A stretch of DNA of 64,000 nt, taken from the NCBI RefSeq assembly GCF_004027225.2, contig NC_044282.2:55818397-55882396 (forward strand). The letters are read 5' to 3'. Under the pieces are notes generated by a model. That model was not told the DNA's origin, did no database searches, and saw nothing but the letters and a program-made list of their open reading frames with translations. Source of the stretch: Strigops habroptila. Lineage: Eukaryota; Chordata; Aves; Psittaciformes; Psittacidae. Within the stretch, counting starts at the first letter, position 1. The number at the start of each line of letters is the position of its first letter. A program made the position numbers and the translations under genes. Positions 1-12,345 of the stretch are shown here, piece after piece.

Positions 1-692
1 TTTTGTTTCAGCCTCCATTATTCTCGCTGTCCTCACGGGAGGATGGGAGATTGACACCAACTCCCACATGTGGAAGCTTTCACTTGTCTAAGTTTCTCAA
101 CAGAAAGCTTCAGGAGTTGCCCAGGACAAACATGACCTTCCTAGAACTTCATACACGTCTTTACTTCTTCACCAGAACGGTCGCATGTGGGTTCTCCGGA
201 GCCCCACCAGGCTTTGGGCAGGAGGAGAAGGTAAACCTGCCAGGGTCAGGGGACAGCGGACGTGGGACAGGGCGCTGCACATTCCCAAACATTACATTGC
301 TTTAAAAACACTGAAACCCTGCAGAATAATGGGAATTGTAATATTAGTCCCACCTACGGGATGGAAATCTAATCCTACTGACCCCTGACAGACATGACAA
401 TGGTCTTTTTTTTTTCCCTACAAATCCTCTGGTTTTACCACTGGCACAGAGAGCTGTGCACAAACGAAAGCAATGCTACAGCACCCATCTGAAATGGCAA
501 TAATTTTACATATATTAGTTGAAGTTTAGTTTAAGAAAATGATCTGAAATATTTTCCTCATTCTAACTCCCATCAGAGAAAAATACAAATACATGGTTCT
601 AAAAGAACTGCAAATAGGGACTGAGATCAATTACAGGAAGAGGAGCGAAGAAAGATGACAAAAACAAGCCAGGCTCACATAAACCCTAACTA
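1..692. other. Intronic sequence of WDCP copy 1, nothing recognised
   Basis: Lies downstream (minus sense) of the copy 1 main exon. I looked for the second exon, recognisable by VLLCDGK, and did not find it. Confidence 0.6.
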
Positions 693-699
693 ACTTTAA

Positions 700-1068
700 A
701 TAATCACAGAACTGGAAGGGACCTTAAAGCTCATCTAGTTCCAACCCCCTGCCATGGGCAAGGACACCTTCCACTAGAGCAGGTTGCTCAAAGCCCCATC
801 CAGCCTGGCCTTGAACACTGCCAGGGACGGGGCAGCCACAGCTTCTCTGGGCAACCTGTGCCCGTGTCTCACCACCCTCACAGGGAAGAATTTCTTCCAT
901 ATATCTAATCTAAACCTCCCCTCTTTCAGTTTAAAGCCATTCCCCCTTGTCCTATCCCTACGTGCCCTTGTAAAAAGTCCCTCTCCAGATTTCTTGTCAG
1001 CTCCTTTAGGTACTGGAAGCTGCTTCAGGGTCTCCCTGGAGCCTTCTCCAGGCTGAACAGGCTGAATA
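700..1068 (-). mobile_element. CR1 LINE fragment, 3' end
   Basis: Reads as the reverse complement of the CR1 3' region (CTAGTTCCAACCCCCTGCC..., GGCCTTGAACACTGCCAGGG). 5'-truncated, no coding capacity. It lies in the intron after the WDCP copy 1 main exon. Confidence 0.9.
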
Positions 1069-1254
1069 AGACTCCTGTTGGAATCACCTGCATGCATTGA
1101 GATCATTCATACATACCAATTAGCACATACTAAACATTCATAGGATGTCATCCTCCCAGCACACAATCTGACAAGAGTTCATGGTTTAAATCCGTACAAA
1201 GAACGGACATCCATAAACAGATTTTATCATTAAGGCTTCCAATATTAAAATTAC

Positions 1255-3114
1255 CTGGCAGGTGATGTTAATAAAAGGGGGTTCCTGAGAAGGTGGGTAC
1301 ACTGGAAGATTTCTCTTCGCAGATTTTAGCAGCTCAGTTAATTCACAGAGATGATGCTGTAATTCTGAGAAGTTACCAGACAGTTTTTCTACATTTTTTG
1401 AAAAGTAACTTGCTTCCTTTTCACTTAATAAGTTATTCTTGTAAGAATTGGGTACTTTGAAAGCTGCATCTGCCTGCCTTTTTGGAGATGTTGGCTTGAC
1501 AGAAGACGCCAGCGATGCGGCAGACAGTGCCGCTGCGCGATTAACCAGTTCAGCATCGAGACACTCAACTGCTGGAGAATAACTCATGGAAATCTTCTTA
1601 TCTTTGAGGTCACTCATGTTCGACAAGCTTTGTTCATAAACGGGACTCTTAATTTCTTCAATGAGTTTCCTTTTGCTGGTAGGGGACTGAATGGCAGCAC
1701 GATCCGGCATCAGGAGTCCACGGCTGAGAGGGTGAACGTCTCTAGAGAGATCATGCTGTATGTTGGAAAGGTTCAAATCGGAGCTCCCATTAACTGATGC
1801 TGATGTTGAAGGACCCATTTCAAATATTAGTTCCTTAATCATCAGTCGTATCATATATTTGTCTGATCTTGAAGAGGGAAGAAATGCAGGGTCAGTGAAT
1901 CTTTGTTTTCCAACCAGTATCAGTAACAATTTATTGGTCAAGAAGCACAAACCCTTTGGTTTCTCATTTTTCTCTAGCTGAATTTGTTGAATATTGGGTA
2001 AATTGGATGAAGTCAGCGAATAGACTAAAATAATGTTACAAGTATTGGAGGCAACTGATACAATTTGAGTTTTGGGGTCAAAAGCCATTATATCAGGAAC
2101 CAGAATGCCTGGGATGCTAACTTTTTTGGTAGAGGTAACCCTTCTTTCAAATGTCACCAAGATGAGATGTGAAGAATCCTGGCCACTTCCCGTTAGGTAG
2201 TCCTTGGGCCGCAGATGAAGAAGAGGACTAGAATCAGCACCCTGCTTGCTAGAAAGTATGTGAGTTAGATCCACAGGAGATGCAACAACAGACAGGGACT
2301 TCTCAGAGTCCAGCGACTTCTTCCCCCCATCCATGGAATACTCTTCCTCACCACATAAGCTGGACTGCGAGGGGAAGGACTCTGTTTCAATGCTGGCTGG
2401 AATTTCAAATGCCACACCAGCATTTAAGCCACAGATCTTGTCCAGAGGAAGCTCGGTAGCAACAGCAACTTGGAAATTCAGAGTAGCTTCCACAGCGCAG
2501 ACATAGCCTCCCACATCAAAGATTGGGCAAAAAGAACAAGCACTCAGTGTTTTCTGAGCATCATCCCAAATGTAAGAATGAAGGGCACTGCCTACTCCCA
2601 CCACTAAGCGATTGCCTTCCTTCGTCCAACAAGCGCAGTGGATGAGGCCGCTGCCTTTAATATCTGCACTAACTCTGGAGCTGTTGAGGTGAACAGAGTG
2701 TAGGACAGAAGCATCCTGTGTAGTTAGCACAGCCAGGATCTCCTTCTTGGGATGCCACACGCAGCCCTGGGGGAGCACTGGGAATGGCTCGCTGATGTCG
2801 CATATCTGAGATACTAAGAGCTTATTTCTTTCTGCAGCATTAAAACAGAGCTGCCAAATGGTGATATGCTTTTTATGTTGCACAGCGAGCAGAGCTGGGG
2901 CATCAGGGGGACATGGGCCCCAGTAGAGTCCATGGATGTGTTCAAACTGACCAACAACACTCGAGTCACCAAATTCTGGGTCTCCGTTATGAAGGTGTAA
3001 AGCAGTCAGTATCACCTGTTTCCCATCTGTCCAGGCAATGCCATGCACAGGGTGAATTGCTTGATATAAGGCATTAAGGCCAGTTCTCAGAAGCTTTGCC
3101 TTTCCCAGCTCCAT
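1255..3114 (-). CDS. WDCP: WDCP copy 1, large N-terminal coding exon (3' exons outside window)
   Basis: This exon encodes the first 620 residues of a WDCP family protein. Human WDCP is a WD-repeat and coiled-coil protein reported to bind the HCK SH3 domain and found fused to ALK in a colorectal tumour; its normal role is poorly known. The start is the ATG opening [12 protein letters not shown], the same start as human WDCP. WD-like blocks fill about residues 1-300 ([27 protein letters not shown]). The core [12 protein letters not shown] / [13 protein letters not shown] follows, then a Ser-rich linker, and a coiled coil at about residues 565-597. The exon ends in CQ and is followed on the minus strand by GTAAT, a phase 0 donor, so the 22 residues that can be read beyond it are intronic. 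A good acceptor (TTTGTTTAG) sits just upstream with the exon starting at 3133, implying a separate leader exon. The sequence is only moderately similar to copy 2 beyond residue 39. No stop or frameshift is seen. Confidence 0.93.
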
Positions 3115-3133
3115 GACTTTTCATGTGAGACAT

Positions 3134-5518
3134 CTAAACAAATCAGAATACAAAGAAAACCAAATTCATTTTGTAAGGATAAATTTTTGTGTCGAGGACA
3201 GAGGACAATACCCGTACGAGTATTTAGCTTGTGACACTGCCAGTGCTGAACTCCTCCTCCCAGTAAAGTCAATATACACATAACGTTCATCTGTGCTGAA
3301 TCCCCAGCCCTAGACATTTTTTGTTCATGATGTTTCCACAATGAAACACAATTCCAAGGAAAACCCTCTGCTGTTTACACAGGCTCAGGCTGCTGCGTTT
3401 CCACCACAAGACCAGTCCTGTCATTCGCATTAATAGGGTGCTGCTTCTCAGTATTTCTGAACGACATCAGGATTAAAAATTCTCAAACTATCACCTCTCA
3501 CTTGCATCTTCATGGACCGTCTGCACTCAGATAACGTAATCCCTTACAAGTATAACCAAGCATTGATGTATTATCCACAGATCCAATCCTGTATTAAGTT
3601 GGTGAGAATAAGGCATCTGTATGGTTATTCCAGAAAGCTCTCTCCAAAAGCAAATGCAGTTTTGAAGAAAGTTAGGATCAAAGCATGTTTTTCTTAGGAA
3701 ATGAATGAGAAAAGAATTTAAAAGAACTTAGAACACAGGAGAGGGACAGACCCATTTACCTCAGCCACCAGCCATGCTATGAATGACTCACAGTCTTCAA
3801 CGTCCTCCAATGCAGTGATTATCCCTTTTTCCCTTTTCCTAAGGGATTCAGCACCTTTTTGTCAAAGCTCACAAACCACTTTATAGCTCACTACTGTTTG
3901 CTGGGTGGAAGGGATGAAAGCAGTAGGCAGCTGACTGTGCCTGCAGCCTGGTATTTCCGCATACCTGAATATCCATACAAAACTATACAAACATTTTTAA
4001 ATGCCTTATATATACATATATTTAGTATCTGCAGTAATTCTGAGAACATTTTCATCATTTGGATATTGCTTTAAGAGTACTTATTTTCATATTGTCCTGC
4101 AAAGTAGAAATTACTGGTTTATAGGAAGGAAATAAAACCACAGAAAACCTTCATTCCACTATTTTTGAAAGATGGGTTACGTGATTTGCCTGATCAGAGC
4201 CTTTTCCTCTCTACATAACAGCTTCAAAAAGGAGAATGGGAAACTGCCAGCAATCATTATTCTCTATAACCTGGAACCAGAGACATGCAGAAGCCACACG
4301 CAAAACACCAAAACTTCAGAAGAGTTCAGGATTTCACATGTATTTCTAGTTTTTTAGCTAGAAATCCCTCCTCTGCGCACAGAAGCCAATTCAAAGGAAT
4401 TGATGGTTTCCTCACTTAAGATTCTCCATAGGATTTGACTCAGCTGCGAAGCCACGGCACAAGTTGCAGCTTTAGTATGAAACATGACAAAGAAGAAGAC
4501 AGTGTTTGAGAAAGTCGAACTGGAAGAGCTTATGACAATGTGCAGGGCCTGGCACTACTTGGTATTTTAATGAACTATTTGTGAATGATCCCAAACTTGG
4601 AGGAAGAAGGTTGGGAAAGCAGATTTCAGAGACTAAAATTAGACAGAAAAAGTTGTGTAATGATGATCAAGACAGCTTCTTCTCAAACTCAAAACAAGTG
4701 CAAAATAATATACTTAGTAAAGAAAAAGCCCAGAGCCATGGTTCTCTCCCCAGTAATAATTCCCTGGGTAGCAGTATAGCAAAAAGAACCTGGCTTACAC
4801 ATCACAAATCAATTTGGATCACATATTGAATGTTTCACTTATGTGAGAATGCTGCCAAGTAAGAGAGTATCATTCTGGAATGTTTTTAATAGGAATGCCA
4901 TACCCAAGGGAGATAATGACCCCACTTCCACAGAGGTAACAGTATCTCCACTGGAGTCCTGTGCCTAGTTCTGAGTTTAATAGTCCAAGGAGGATGGAGA
5001 TGCTTAACAGAGCTCAGGGACCAGAGAAACATGAGAAGCGGGTTCACTCAGTTTGGAGGAGACTCTGAGTGGAAGCGTGCAAACACCCACCAGTCTGCTG
5101 ACAAGAGAACACTGACCCCCTTGTTCTCCAGGTCTGCTCTGGATAGTGAGAGATAATAATCAGCTTAGTTTCAACAAAGGAGATTTAGGTCAGCTATTAA
5201 GGAAAAATTCTAACTACAAGTGATGGCTAAGCACTGAAGCAGGTTACTTTGGAGGGGGGGAAGAAGGCACTCCATGAATTTTACTATCTGTAAGAGCCAG
5301 TTAAGTAAACGTCTGTCAGGGATAAGTTTAAGTACACCGGATCCTGCCTCATGCTAAGACAGCATTTGAGATACTTTCCAATTAACTTCACCATCTACCT
5401 GGCTCTCCTCTAAACTCCAGTGTGACCGATCCCAACCTTGTTCAGCAACTGCCACTTGCAGGAAAATCAAAACGTTGGCTCTTTGGTGCTCTGAACCACA
5501 TGCACGCTGCTGGGCAAT
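3134..5518. other. Inferred first intron of WDCP copy 1
   Basis: Between the acceptor at 3134-3135 and the candidate donor at 5523-5524 on the minus strand. No coding similarity or CR1 seen. Confidence 0.5.
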
Positions 5519-5525
5519 ACTTACG
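5519..5525 (-). promoter_or_regulatory. Candidate splice donor of WDCP copy 1 leader exon
   Basis: On the minus strand CTCCC is followed by GTAAGTATT, a near-consensus donor, at the edge of the CpG island. Its partner would be the acceptor at 3134-3135 just before the WDCP copy 1 start. No coding sequence is implied: the human gene also begins with a non-coding exon. Confidence 0.45.
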
Positions 5526-5639
5526 GGAGATAATACGGTTTCTCATAAGATACACCACGGTTCTAAGCCTCCTGGGCCACCCGGGCAGCCTGCTGTGATA
5601 CACCAGACATTCTGTGCTCTCGCCAGCCGACCTGGAAAA

Positions 5640-6600
5640 GCAAGAGCAGCAAGATGCCCACTGCCCAGCGCCCAAACCACTCGCGCTCCACCCCTTCCAC
5701 ACCGGCACCTCGATGCGTGCCGCCACCGGCGCGGCCCGCCCCAGCCACCTCCCTCCTCACGGTCCCTCCTCACCCGCCCGGGCCTCGCCTCACGCCCTCG
5801 CACCGCGCCCCGGCGGAAGCCGAGCTCCGGGCGGGTCCCCACGCCCCTCTGCCGGGCGCCAGGGACGCGCTCCGGGGCTCCTCTGGCGGACTCCGGGCGC
5901 AGAGAGGGTCCGAACCCCACCGCCCGCGCCGCCGCTCTCCGCGCGGGCCCGCCCGCACCGATATTGCCCCTTTCCCCCAGCAGCCCGCCCCCTCCCCGCC
6001 GCGGCCGGCAGCTTCACCCTCCCGGCGGCTCAGCGCGGCTCCGGCTGGGCGGCTCCCGCGGCCGTGCAGCGGAGAGCGGCGCCCGGCTGCGGCGAGCACC
6101 CACGGGCCCAGCCCGGCCCCGCCTCCCGGCCCGGCCCGCACCCGCGCGGCCGGAGGGGGCGCTCTAGCGGGGCACGCTGAGCTCCACAGCCCAGCAGGCG
6201 GAGCCTACAAGAGGCGGGCGCTAGAACTACAGCTCCCAGAAGGCAATGGGGCGGCGCGGTGACGTATTTCCCGTCACATGTCGCCCCCGCCTCTGCGCGG
6301 GTCCCGGCAGGGCGCCGTAGCGGTCTCCGCGCCCGGAGGGGCCGGTGCCGTCGGCGGGCACGGACCGTGAGGCGTGTCCGTCCCGCGGCACTCTGCCCCT
6401 TCGTGAGGAGTGTCCCAGCGCAGGAGGCGTGTCTGGGCAGCAGCGCTGGGCCGGGCCTGGCCTGGCCTGGCCTGGCTGCCTGGGGTCGGTTCAGCCCCCT
6501 GCGGGAGGAGGGTGCAGCGCGGATGGCTCCTGCAGCCCGACAGGCGTGGCGCGGGCCCGAGCGCACAGTCCGCGGGTCCCAACAGTTACTGGGGTCCTTC
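5640..6600 (-). promoter_or_regulatory. CpG island, likely promoter of WDCP copy 1
   Basis: The base composition changes abruptly to GC-rich with many CpG dinucleotides, in contrast to the AT-rich flanks. It lies about 2.5 kb upstream of the copy 1 main exon, with a consensus minus-strand splice donor at its edge near 5525, so it probably contains the leader exon and start site. It includes a ZNF143-type element and a CRE-like TGACGTA at 6260-6266. A short CCTGG tandem run lies near 6460-6476. It could also be bidirectional, but no plus-strand gene is visible next to it. Long open frames on both strands here are compositional. Confidence 0.75.
6226..6239 (+). promoter_or_regulatory. ZNF143/THAP11-type promoter element
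   Basis: ACTACAGCTCCCAG matches the ACTACAnnTCCCAG element bound by ZNF143, common near start sites of CpG-island and bidirectional promoters. It sits inside the island next to a CRE-like TGACGTA. Binding is inferred from the motif only. Confidence 0.6.
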
Positions 6601-6628
6601 TGCACGAGATAAAGATGCGGAATGAAAT

Positions 6629-6945
6629 ATGTGCCTGCAGGAAGTCTGAAGAGGGACTTCTTACAAGGGCATGTAGGGACAGGACAAGGGGGAGTGGCTT
6701 TAAACTGAAAGGGGAGATTTAGATTAGGTATTCGGAAGTTCTTCCCTGTGAGGGTGGTGAGACACTGGCACAGGTTGACCAGAGAAGCTGTGGCTGCCCC
6801 ATCCCTGGCAGTGTTCAAGGCCAGGTTGGACACAGGGGCTTGGAGCAACCTGCTCTAGTGGAAGGTGTCCCTGCCCATGACGGGGTGGAACTGGATGAGC
6901 TTTAAGGTCCCTTCCAACTGAAGCCATTCAGTGGTTCTATGATTT
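6629..6945 (+). mobile_element. CR1 LINE fragment, 3' end
   Basis: Plus-strand CR1 3' region from GAGGGACTTCTTACAAGG to the CAGTGGTTCTATGAT tail, abutting CpG island 1. It is followed by a T/GT-rich stretch (about 6945-7015) that may be a degenerate tail. Confidence 0.9.
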
Positions 6946-7779
6946 GTTTTGTGCTTGTTTTGTGATTTGTTTTCTGTTGTGGTTTTATTTGTGGTGGTGT
7001 TTTGGGGTTTTTTGTCCCCTTGGGTGAAGGAAGCATATAAATATGTTACAGAACTACTCCAGTACATCTTCTGTGGTCCTGATTGATTGCATCGGGCATA
7101 ATTTCTTACACGTCTCTAAGACCACTTTAATTATATTGTAAGACTGTGCGAGTTTGTCACTACGTAGTACTGCAGAGCAGTGTGATTGTCCAGTTTTGGA
7201 AACCCATGCTTTTGATAGGATGTTGAAACAACTGGAAAAGATGTCTTAAACAGGTGCCAAAGGCGTGAAAAAAAATGCTCGAAATGGTTACAAGGTCAAA
7301 TATGTAAATAGCTCAAAGTTCCTGAAAGAACACTAGGGGGTGACTTGGGTACACTGCATGAGTGCCTTACAGAGAAAAACATCAGAGTTAAAGAGTTCTT
7401 TACGTGAGTAAAGGTTTAACAAGAGCCATGGATGGATTGACATATGTAAGACACAGCTGTAAGTTTGATTGATCCCCAGAACAAGCTACTAAGAGGGCAG
7501 ATCGTCTTCCAGTTGCAACTTGGTGACTTTCAGGGACATATTATTTAAATGCAGAGTTTGCCTCTGTCCCAGAAAAAATTCTGAACTTAATAAATGGATT
7601 TTAGATTAAATTCAGTGGCCTGTGATGCACTATAGGTGGATATCTATGTATGATGGGATACAAGGTAAAATTCCATGAGCCGTTTCTATCCAAAAATATA
7701 ATCTTTTCTGTGGTTATACTGGCAAGGGTTTGTGGAAGAGAAATTTGTGCCATTAGTTTCCAGGTTCCTTTGGAAGCTC

Positions 7780-8715
7780 ATTCAGCAGAGAAGTGAACAT
7801 GTCAGTGGCATGGACAGTGGAATCGAGTGCACCCTCAGCAAGTTTGCTGATGGCACCAAGCTGTGTGGTGTGGTCGACATGCTGAAGGGAAGGGATAACA
7901 TCCAGAGGGTCCTTGACACCCTTGAGAGATGGGCCAGTGCAAACATCATGAAGTTCAACAAGGCCAAGTGCAAGGTCCTGCACCTGGGTCGGGGCAATCC
8001 CAGGCACAAATACAGACTGGGAGGAGACTGGATTCAGAGCAGCCCTGAGGAGAAGGACTTGGGAGTGTTGGTTGATGAGAAACTGAACATGAGCCGGCTT
8101 CAGTGTGCACTCGCAGCCCAGAAAGCCAACCGTATCCTGGGCTGCATCAAAAGGAACATGACCAGCAGGTCGAGTGAGGTGATCCTGCCCCTCTACTCTG
8201 CTCTCGTGAGACCTCACCTGCAGTACTCCATCCAGCTCTGGGGAGAATGTGGAGCTGTTGGAACAACTCCAGAGGAGGCCACAAAGCGCTGGAGCACCTC
8301 TGCAATGGTGACTGGTTGAGAGAGTTGGGGTGGTTCAGCCTGGAGAAGAGAAGGCTGTGGAAGACCTTAAAGCAGCTTCAAGTGCCTAAAGGCACTGATA
8401 AGAAATCCGCAGAGGGACTTTTTACCAGGGCATGTAGAGATAGGAGATGGAGGAACGGCTTTAAACTGAAAGAGGGGAGATTTACATTAGATATTAGGAA
8501 GACGTTCTTCCCTGTGAGGGTGCTGAGGCGCTGGCACAGGTTGCCCAGAGAAGCTGTGGCTGCCCCATCGCTGGCAGTGTTCAAGGTCAGGTTTGATGGG
8601 GCTTTGAGCAACCTGCTTTTAGTGGAAGGTGTCCCTGCCTGTGGAAGGGGGCTGGAACTAGATGATCTTGAAGGTCCCTTCCAACCCAAACCGTTCTGTG
8701 ATGCTGTTTCTATGA
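7780..8715 (+). mobile_element. CR1 LINE, 5'-truncated, with end of the reverse transcriptase ORF
   Basis: Nearly 1 kb of CR1. The frame at about 7810-8245 is the last part of ORF2 ([59 protein letters not shown]), followed by the 3' UTR and tail (CCCAAACCGTTCTGTGATGC). The catalytic FADD of reverse transcriptase reads FADG and the element lacks its 5' half, so it is dead. Confidence 0.93.
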
Positions 8716-10159
8716 AGTGGCCATAGAGTAGGGACAGGAATGGCTAGAGGGCAAGAATAGGATTTGTTTGAACTTTTGTGGTTTTGAAATTACTGTAAGT
8801 CTTTCTGCCAGATTCAGGCACTTGATGCTGTGAGTTGCAGTACATAAATAAATGAAAACCAGATTTGAGTTAACTAATGGATTTCCACGGTTACATTTTT
8901 AGTTTAGAAAGACAAGCAGTAGACCCAAATGCCAGCTTTTCTGTGTTGCTCCATAAATACGCACTCTCTGGTGTATGAGGATTTATCAGAAAATGAACAA
9001 ACATGCATTTAGATTTCTGTGCTCTATTTTCTTTTTTCGCTGTCATTAACAACAGACAGGGTGCAGCTGCAGAAAGAACAATCCCAAATTAGCCCAGAAT
9101 GGAAAAGGAAATTGAAAATTTTCACATAGAAATCTACTCTACATTCACAATATATGGTACTCTCAGGGTTAGGGCCTTAGTATATCGTGTCTCAGAGAGA
9201 GGTGAGCAGAGATGAGCCCTGCCTAAGAGATGGTGACGATGATCATTGTATTTGCTCTTGTTCTTTTAGCTCTGGGACGTACACACTTACACAGTTGTGA
9301 GAATGGCACAGCACTAGGAATTCCTGCTCTCGCTTGCCTGTGTTGCACCTGGTGGGTTGGTAAGGGCTGTTTTCCAGTTCCACTCCCTTCTCTCTACAGG
9401 GTTTCATGTGCATGAACGCTCAACACTGTCGTACATCAGCTGTTGGCACAGAAGGTGCCTGGGGTGCTTGGTCCTGCGCATCACACAGGAGAAGACAGAG
9501 CATGTGCTTTCAATCTTGTTCTCCCTATGGATAACAAATAAGTGACCCAAAAATCCACCTCCTAAAGCACTCATGATCTGCTCTGTGATTTGTTTAGATT
9601 GATGGCAATGTGGCTTGCAAGTGCTGCCCAGGCTGTAAGAAAACTTTCTGGAACGTGTTACGGCGGTGAGGCTGGTGTGAAGCGTTTGTACTGTGAGGCA
9701 GAGACACCAGGGGACTTTACTGCACAGGAACAGGTCGCTGAGCATGATCCTGCTGCTGTATCTCACAAAGAATCTTGTTCAGCATGAATGATTTCACATT
9801 TTTCTCTTTTCATATAAACGGAAATTGACCATCCATATTACGATACAGAAATAAAACATTTAAAAATTGTTTTATCAACTAAAGAGATCACAATTTGAGA
9901 ATGCCTCAGAAGATATTTTCTTATTAAATGTTTATTTTTGTTTCCTATCCTTATAATTATACAGGTGTTTTTAAGGACTTCTATTTTCATCATGTAAATT
10001 CTCTTACATGTATAAATGCTAATTAAGTTATACAAATGAACCAAAAATATCACCAAAGCTTGTATTTGTTTGCAAGTCAGTAAAATATGGTCAGTTGTAT
10101 AATATCTTGATTGAAATGGAATTATCTCAGTCTACCAGCATGCCAGGATGGTGTGTGGG

Positions 10160-10398
10160 AGGGTAGATTTAGATTAGATACTAGGAAGGAATTCTTCCCT
10201 GTGAGGGTGGTGAGGCGCTGGCACAAGTTGCCCAGAGAAGCTGTGGCTGCCCCATCCCTGGCAGTGTTCAAGGCCAGGTTGGACAGGGCTTGGAGCAACC
10301 TGGTCAAGTGGAAGGTGTCCCTGCCCGTGGCAGGGGGTTGGAACTAGAGGATCTTGAAGGTCCCTTCCAACCCAAACCGTTCTGTGATTCTATGATTA
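10160..10398 (+). mobile_element. CR1 LINE fragment, 3' end
   Basis: Plus-strand CR1 3' UTR from AGATTTAGATTAGATACTAGG to TTCTGTGATTCTATGATT. 5'-truncated. Confidence 0.92.
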
Positions 10399-12117
10399 TT
10401 ACACGTGGGTGCTTATTTCTATGCCCAACAGTGTGTACTTTATTTATGTAACCATAGGCTGGTTATTTCATGTTGTAGAACAACCACACTAGCCATGGTG
10501 TGCATAGCCACAGTGGTTATTTCACAGTAGCTGTAATGCAAATAAACGTCTCTTGTTTTCTTTCTTTCCCCCCCCAGACATTTCAAGCTGTTTACTGCTG
10601 ATATATATGATGCATCTGTTACTTCAGGGATTTAAATGATGCAAAACCCCTTAGGAGACAGATACAAGGTAGAAAGTGGGGCAGTGAAATTATACAAGGA
10701 AAAGTGTTTAAAAAGCTGAAATTATAGAAATTGTTTCCTGTGGTCATGCTCATTTAAAGCACACGCGTCTTGTCTGTAAAAAATACATGTTCACATTCAA
10801 TCAGGCTTATCCTTAGACACTGAACAGCCTCACAAATCTCTTCTCAGCCCCTGCACTGAGAACAGATTTGCGTTCCCATAACTTGATTTGTTGTATCATT
10901 TGGGCGTCTGCTTTTCAAATTAGCTTGAAACACAACATTAATAAGAATATAGGACAGTCTGACAGAGAAGAGTGATGAACACCAGTTAGAAGGAAAGAAA
11001 GGCAGGGAAAGAAGGTGAAATGGATGTGATGGGGAGACGTGGTTTTTATGCACTTTGTAGATTTTTTTTTTCTTAATTTTTCTTACCGAATATGTACATA
11101 TTCAAAGAACATAATGTTATAAGGGAAGAGAATAATTTGAAGATACTTCCTGTTCATTAGCATCATCTTCTAAAAAAATATATTTAATCCAGGTTATGGA
11201 TGCTACTGAATGACGAAGTTCAGATCTCATCATCATATTTCTTAATGGGAAAACTTAATGAGGCACTGTCATGTAATTGTAATTTAGACCCCTGAAATAT
11301 CATATGATAAAGCCTGAGATCAGTAGCTAAAAGGTACAGATGTTTTATGTGCTTTTTGTTAGTACATTAAAAACGTTTCTTCTTAATTTTGGGAGGTGAT
11401 TAGTAATAAAGATAATATAAGATGAGCAATTTTGCAGGAAATTACCTAGACCCAAGGCAGTATCATGCTGTTACGAGAAGGCTGACATGCTGTGGGATGG
11501 GTGAACAGGATCATTGTGTGTCAGACACGTGAGTATCTTGTCTGTTCTACTTGGCTGAGTAAAGCCAGAAGGGTCACAGTATTTGCATAGCGTAGGCAAA
11601 ACTGAATTTTCTGCTCTGTAGCACCAGGCCTTGCAGGGCTTTTCCTTGTGGCTCCAGGCTTTGAGGAATGGAGAGGATCAATGACAGTTTTGGTGATTAG
11701 AACAGTGACAAAGTGAGTGGGAATTACTGCTTTTGTCTGCAACAGTACCTGCCATGCCTCGCCTCCTAACACAGTGAAGCCTGCCTTAGCAGGTCAGAAT
11801 TCAGCAGGTCAAACACTTTGCTTGTTCTTGGAGAGACAAAGCAGACACAGGCTGTGGTCTGAGTTAGTTTTCAAACAGCTGATTGTTACCTACTCTGGGA
11901 AGACGGCATCAGCAACAGAGAAAACTCATACTGCAGTGTTTTGTTATCCCTTGTTCATGATGTGACAGCCAAATTTTTCTGTATGTCAAAAGCTACACCT
12001 TTTTCATGTCTGAAACAGGCCTTCAACTTAATTCTACTAACTGCTGCAGTTTGAGATACTGAATGCTAGCCTAGGGCAAAGTAACAGGAGGTCCATGGTG
12101 GATGCCTATGAGAGAAA

Positions 12118-12345
12118 CTGGAGGTCTCCCTGAAGCCTTCTCTTCTCCAGGCTGAACAAGCCCAGCTCTCTCAGCCTGTCTCCATAGCAGAGGTGCTCCA
12201 GCCCTCTGAGCATTTCTGTGGCCTCCTCTGGACTCACTCCAACAGATCCACATCCTCCTTATGTTGGGGGCCCCAAAGTTGAATGCAGAACTGCAGGTGG
12301 GGTCTCACGAAAGCAGAGTAGAGGGGGAAGATCACCTTATAATAG
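12118..12345 (-). mobile_element. CR1 LINE fragment lacking its 3' terminus
   Basis: Reverse complement of internal CR1 (CTTCTCTTCTCCAGGCTGAA, GCAGGTGGGGTCTCACGA). The usual 3' tail is missing, so it is truncated at both ends. Confidence 0.88.

Noticed and set aside
3120-3133. Upstream ATGs before the WDCP copy 1 start
   Set aside because: The ATG at 3133 is out of frame with MELG and ends quickly; it could be a small uORF but there is no evidence of function.
5475-6848. Several open frames of 100-270 codons on both strands
   Set aside because: They lie in a CpG island, are rich in Pro, Arg, Ala and Gly, overlap each other in many frames and show no domain. Typical of stop-poor GC-rich DNA.
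7732-8319. A 195-codon reverse-transcriptase-like gene
   Set aside because: It is the end of CR1 ORF2 with a mutated catalytic site and no 5' half, so it is annotated as a mobile element.
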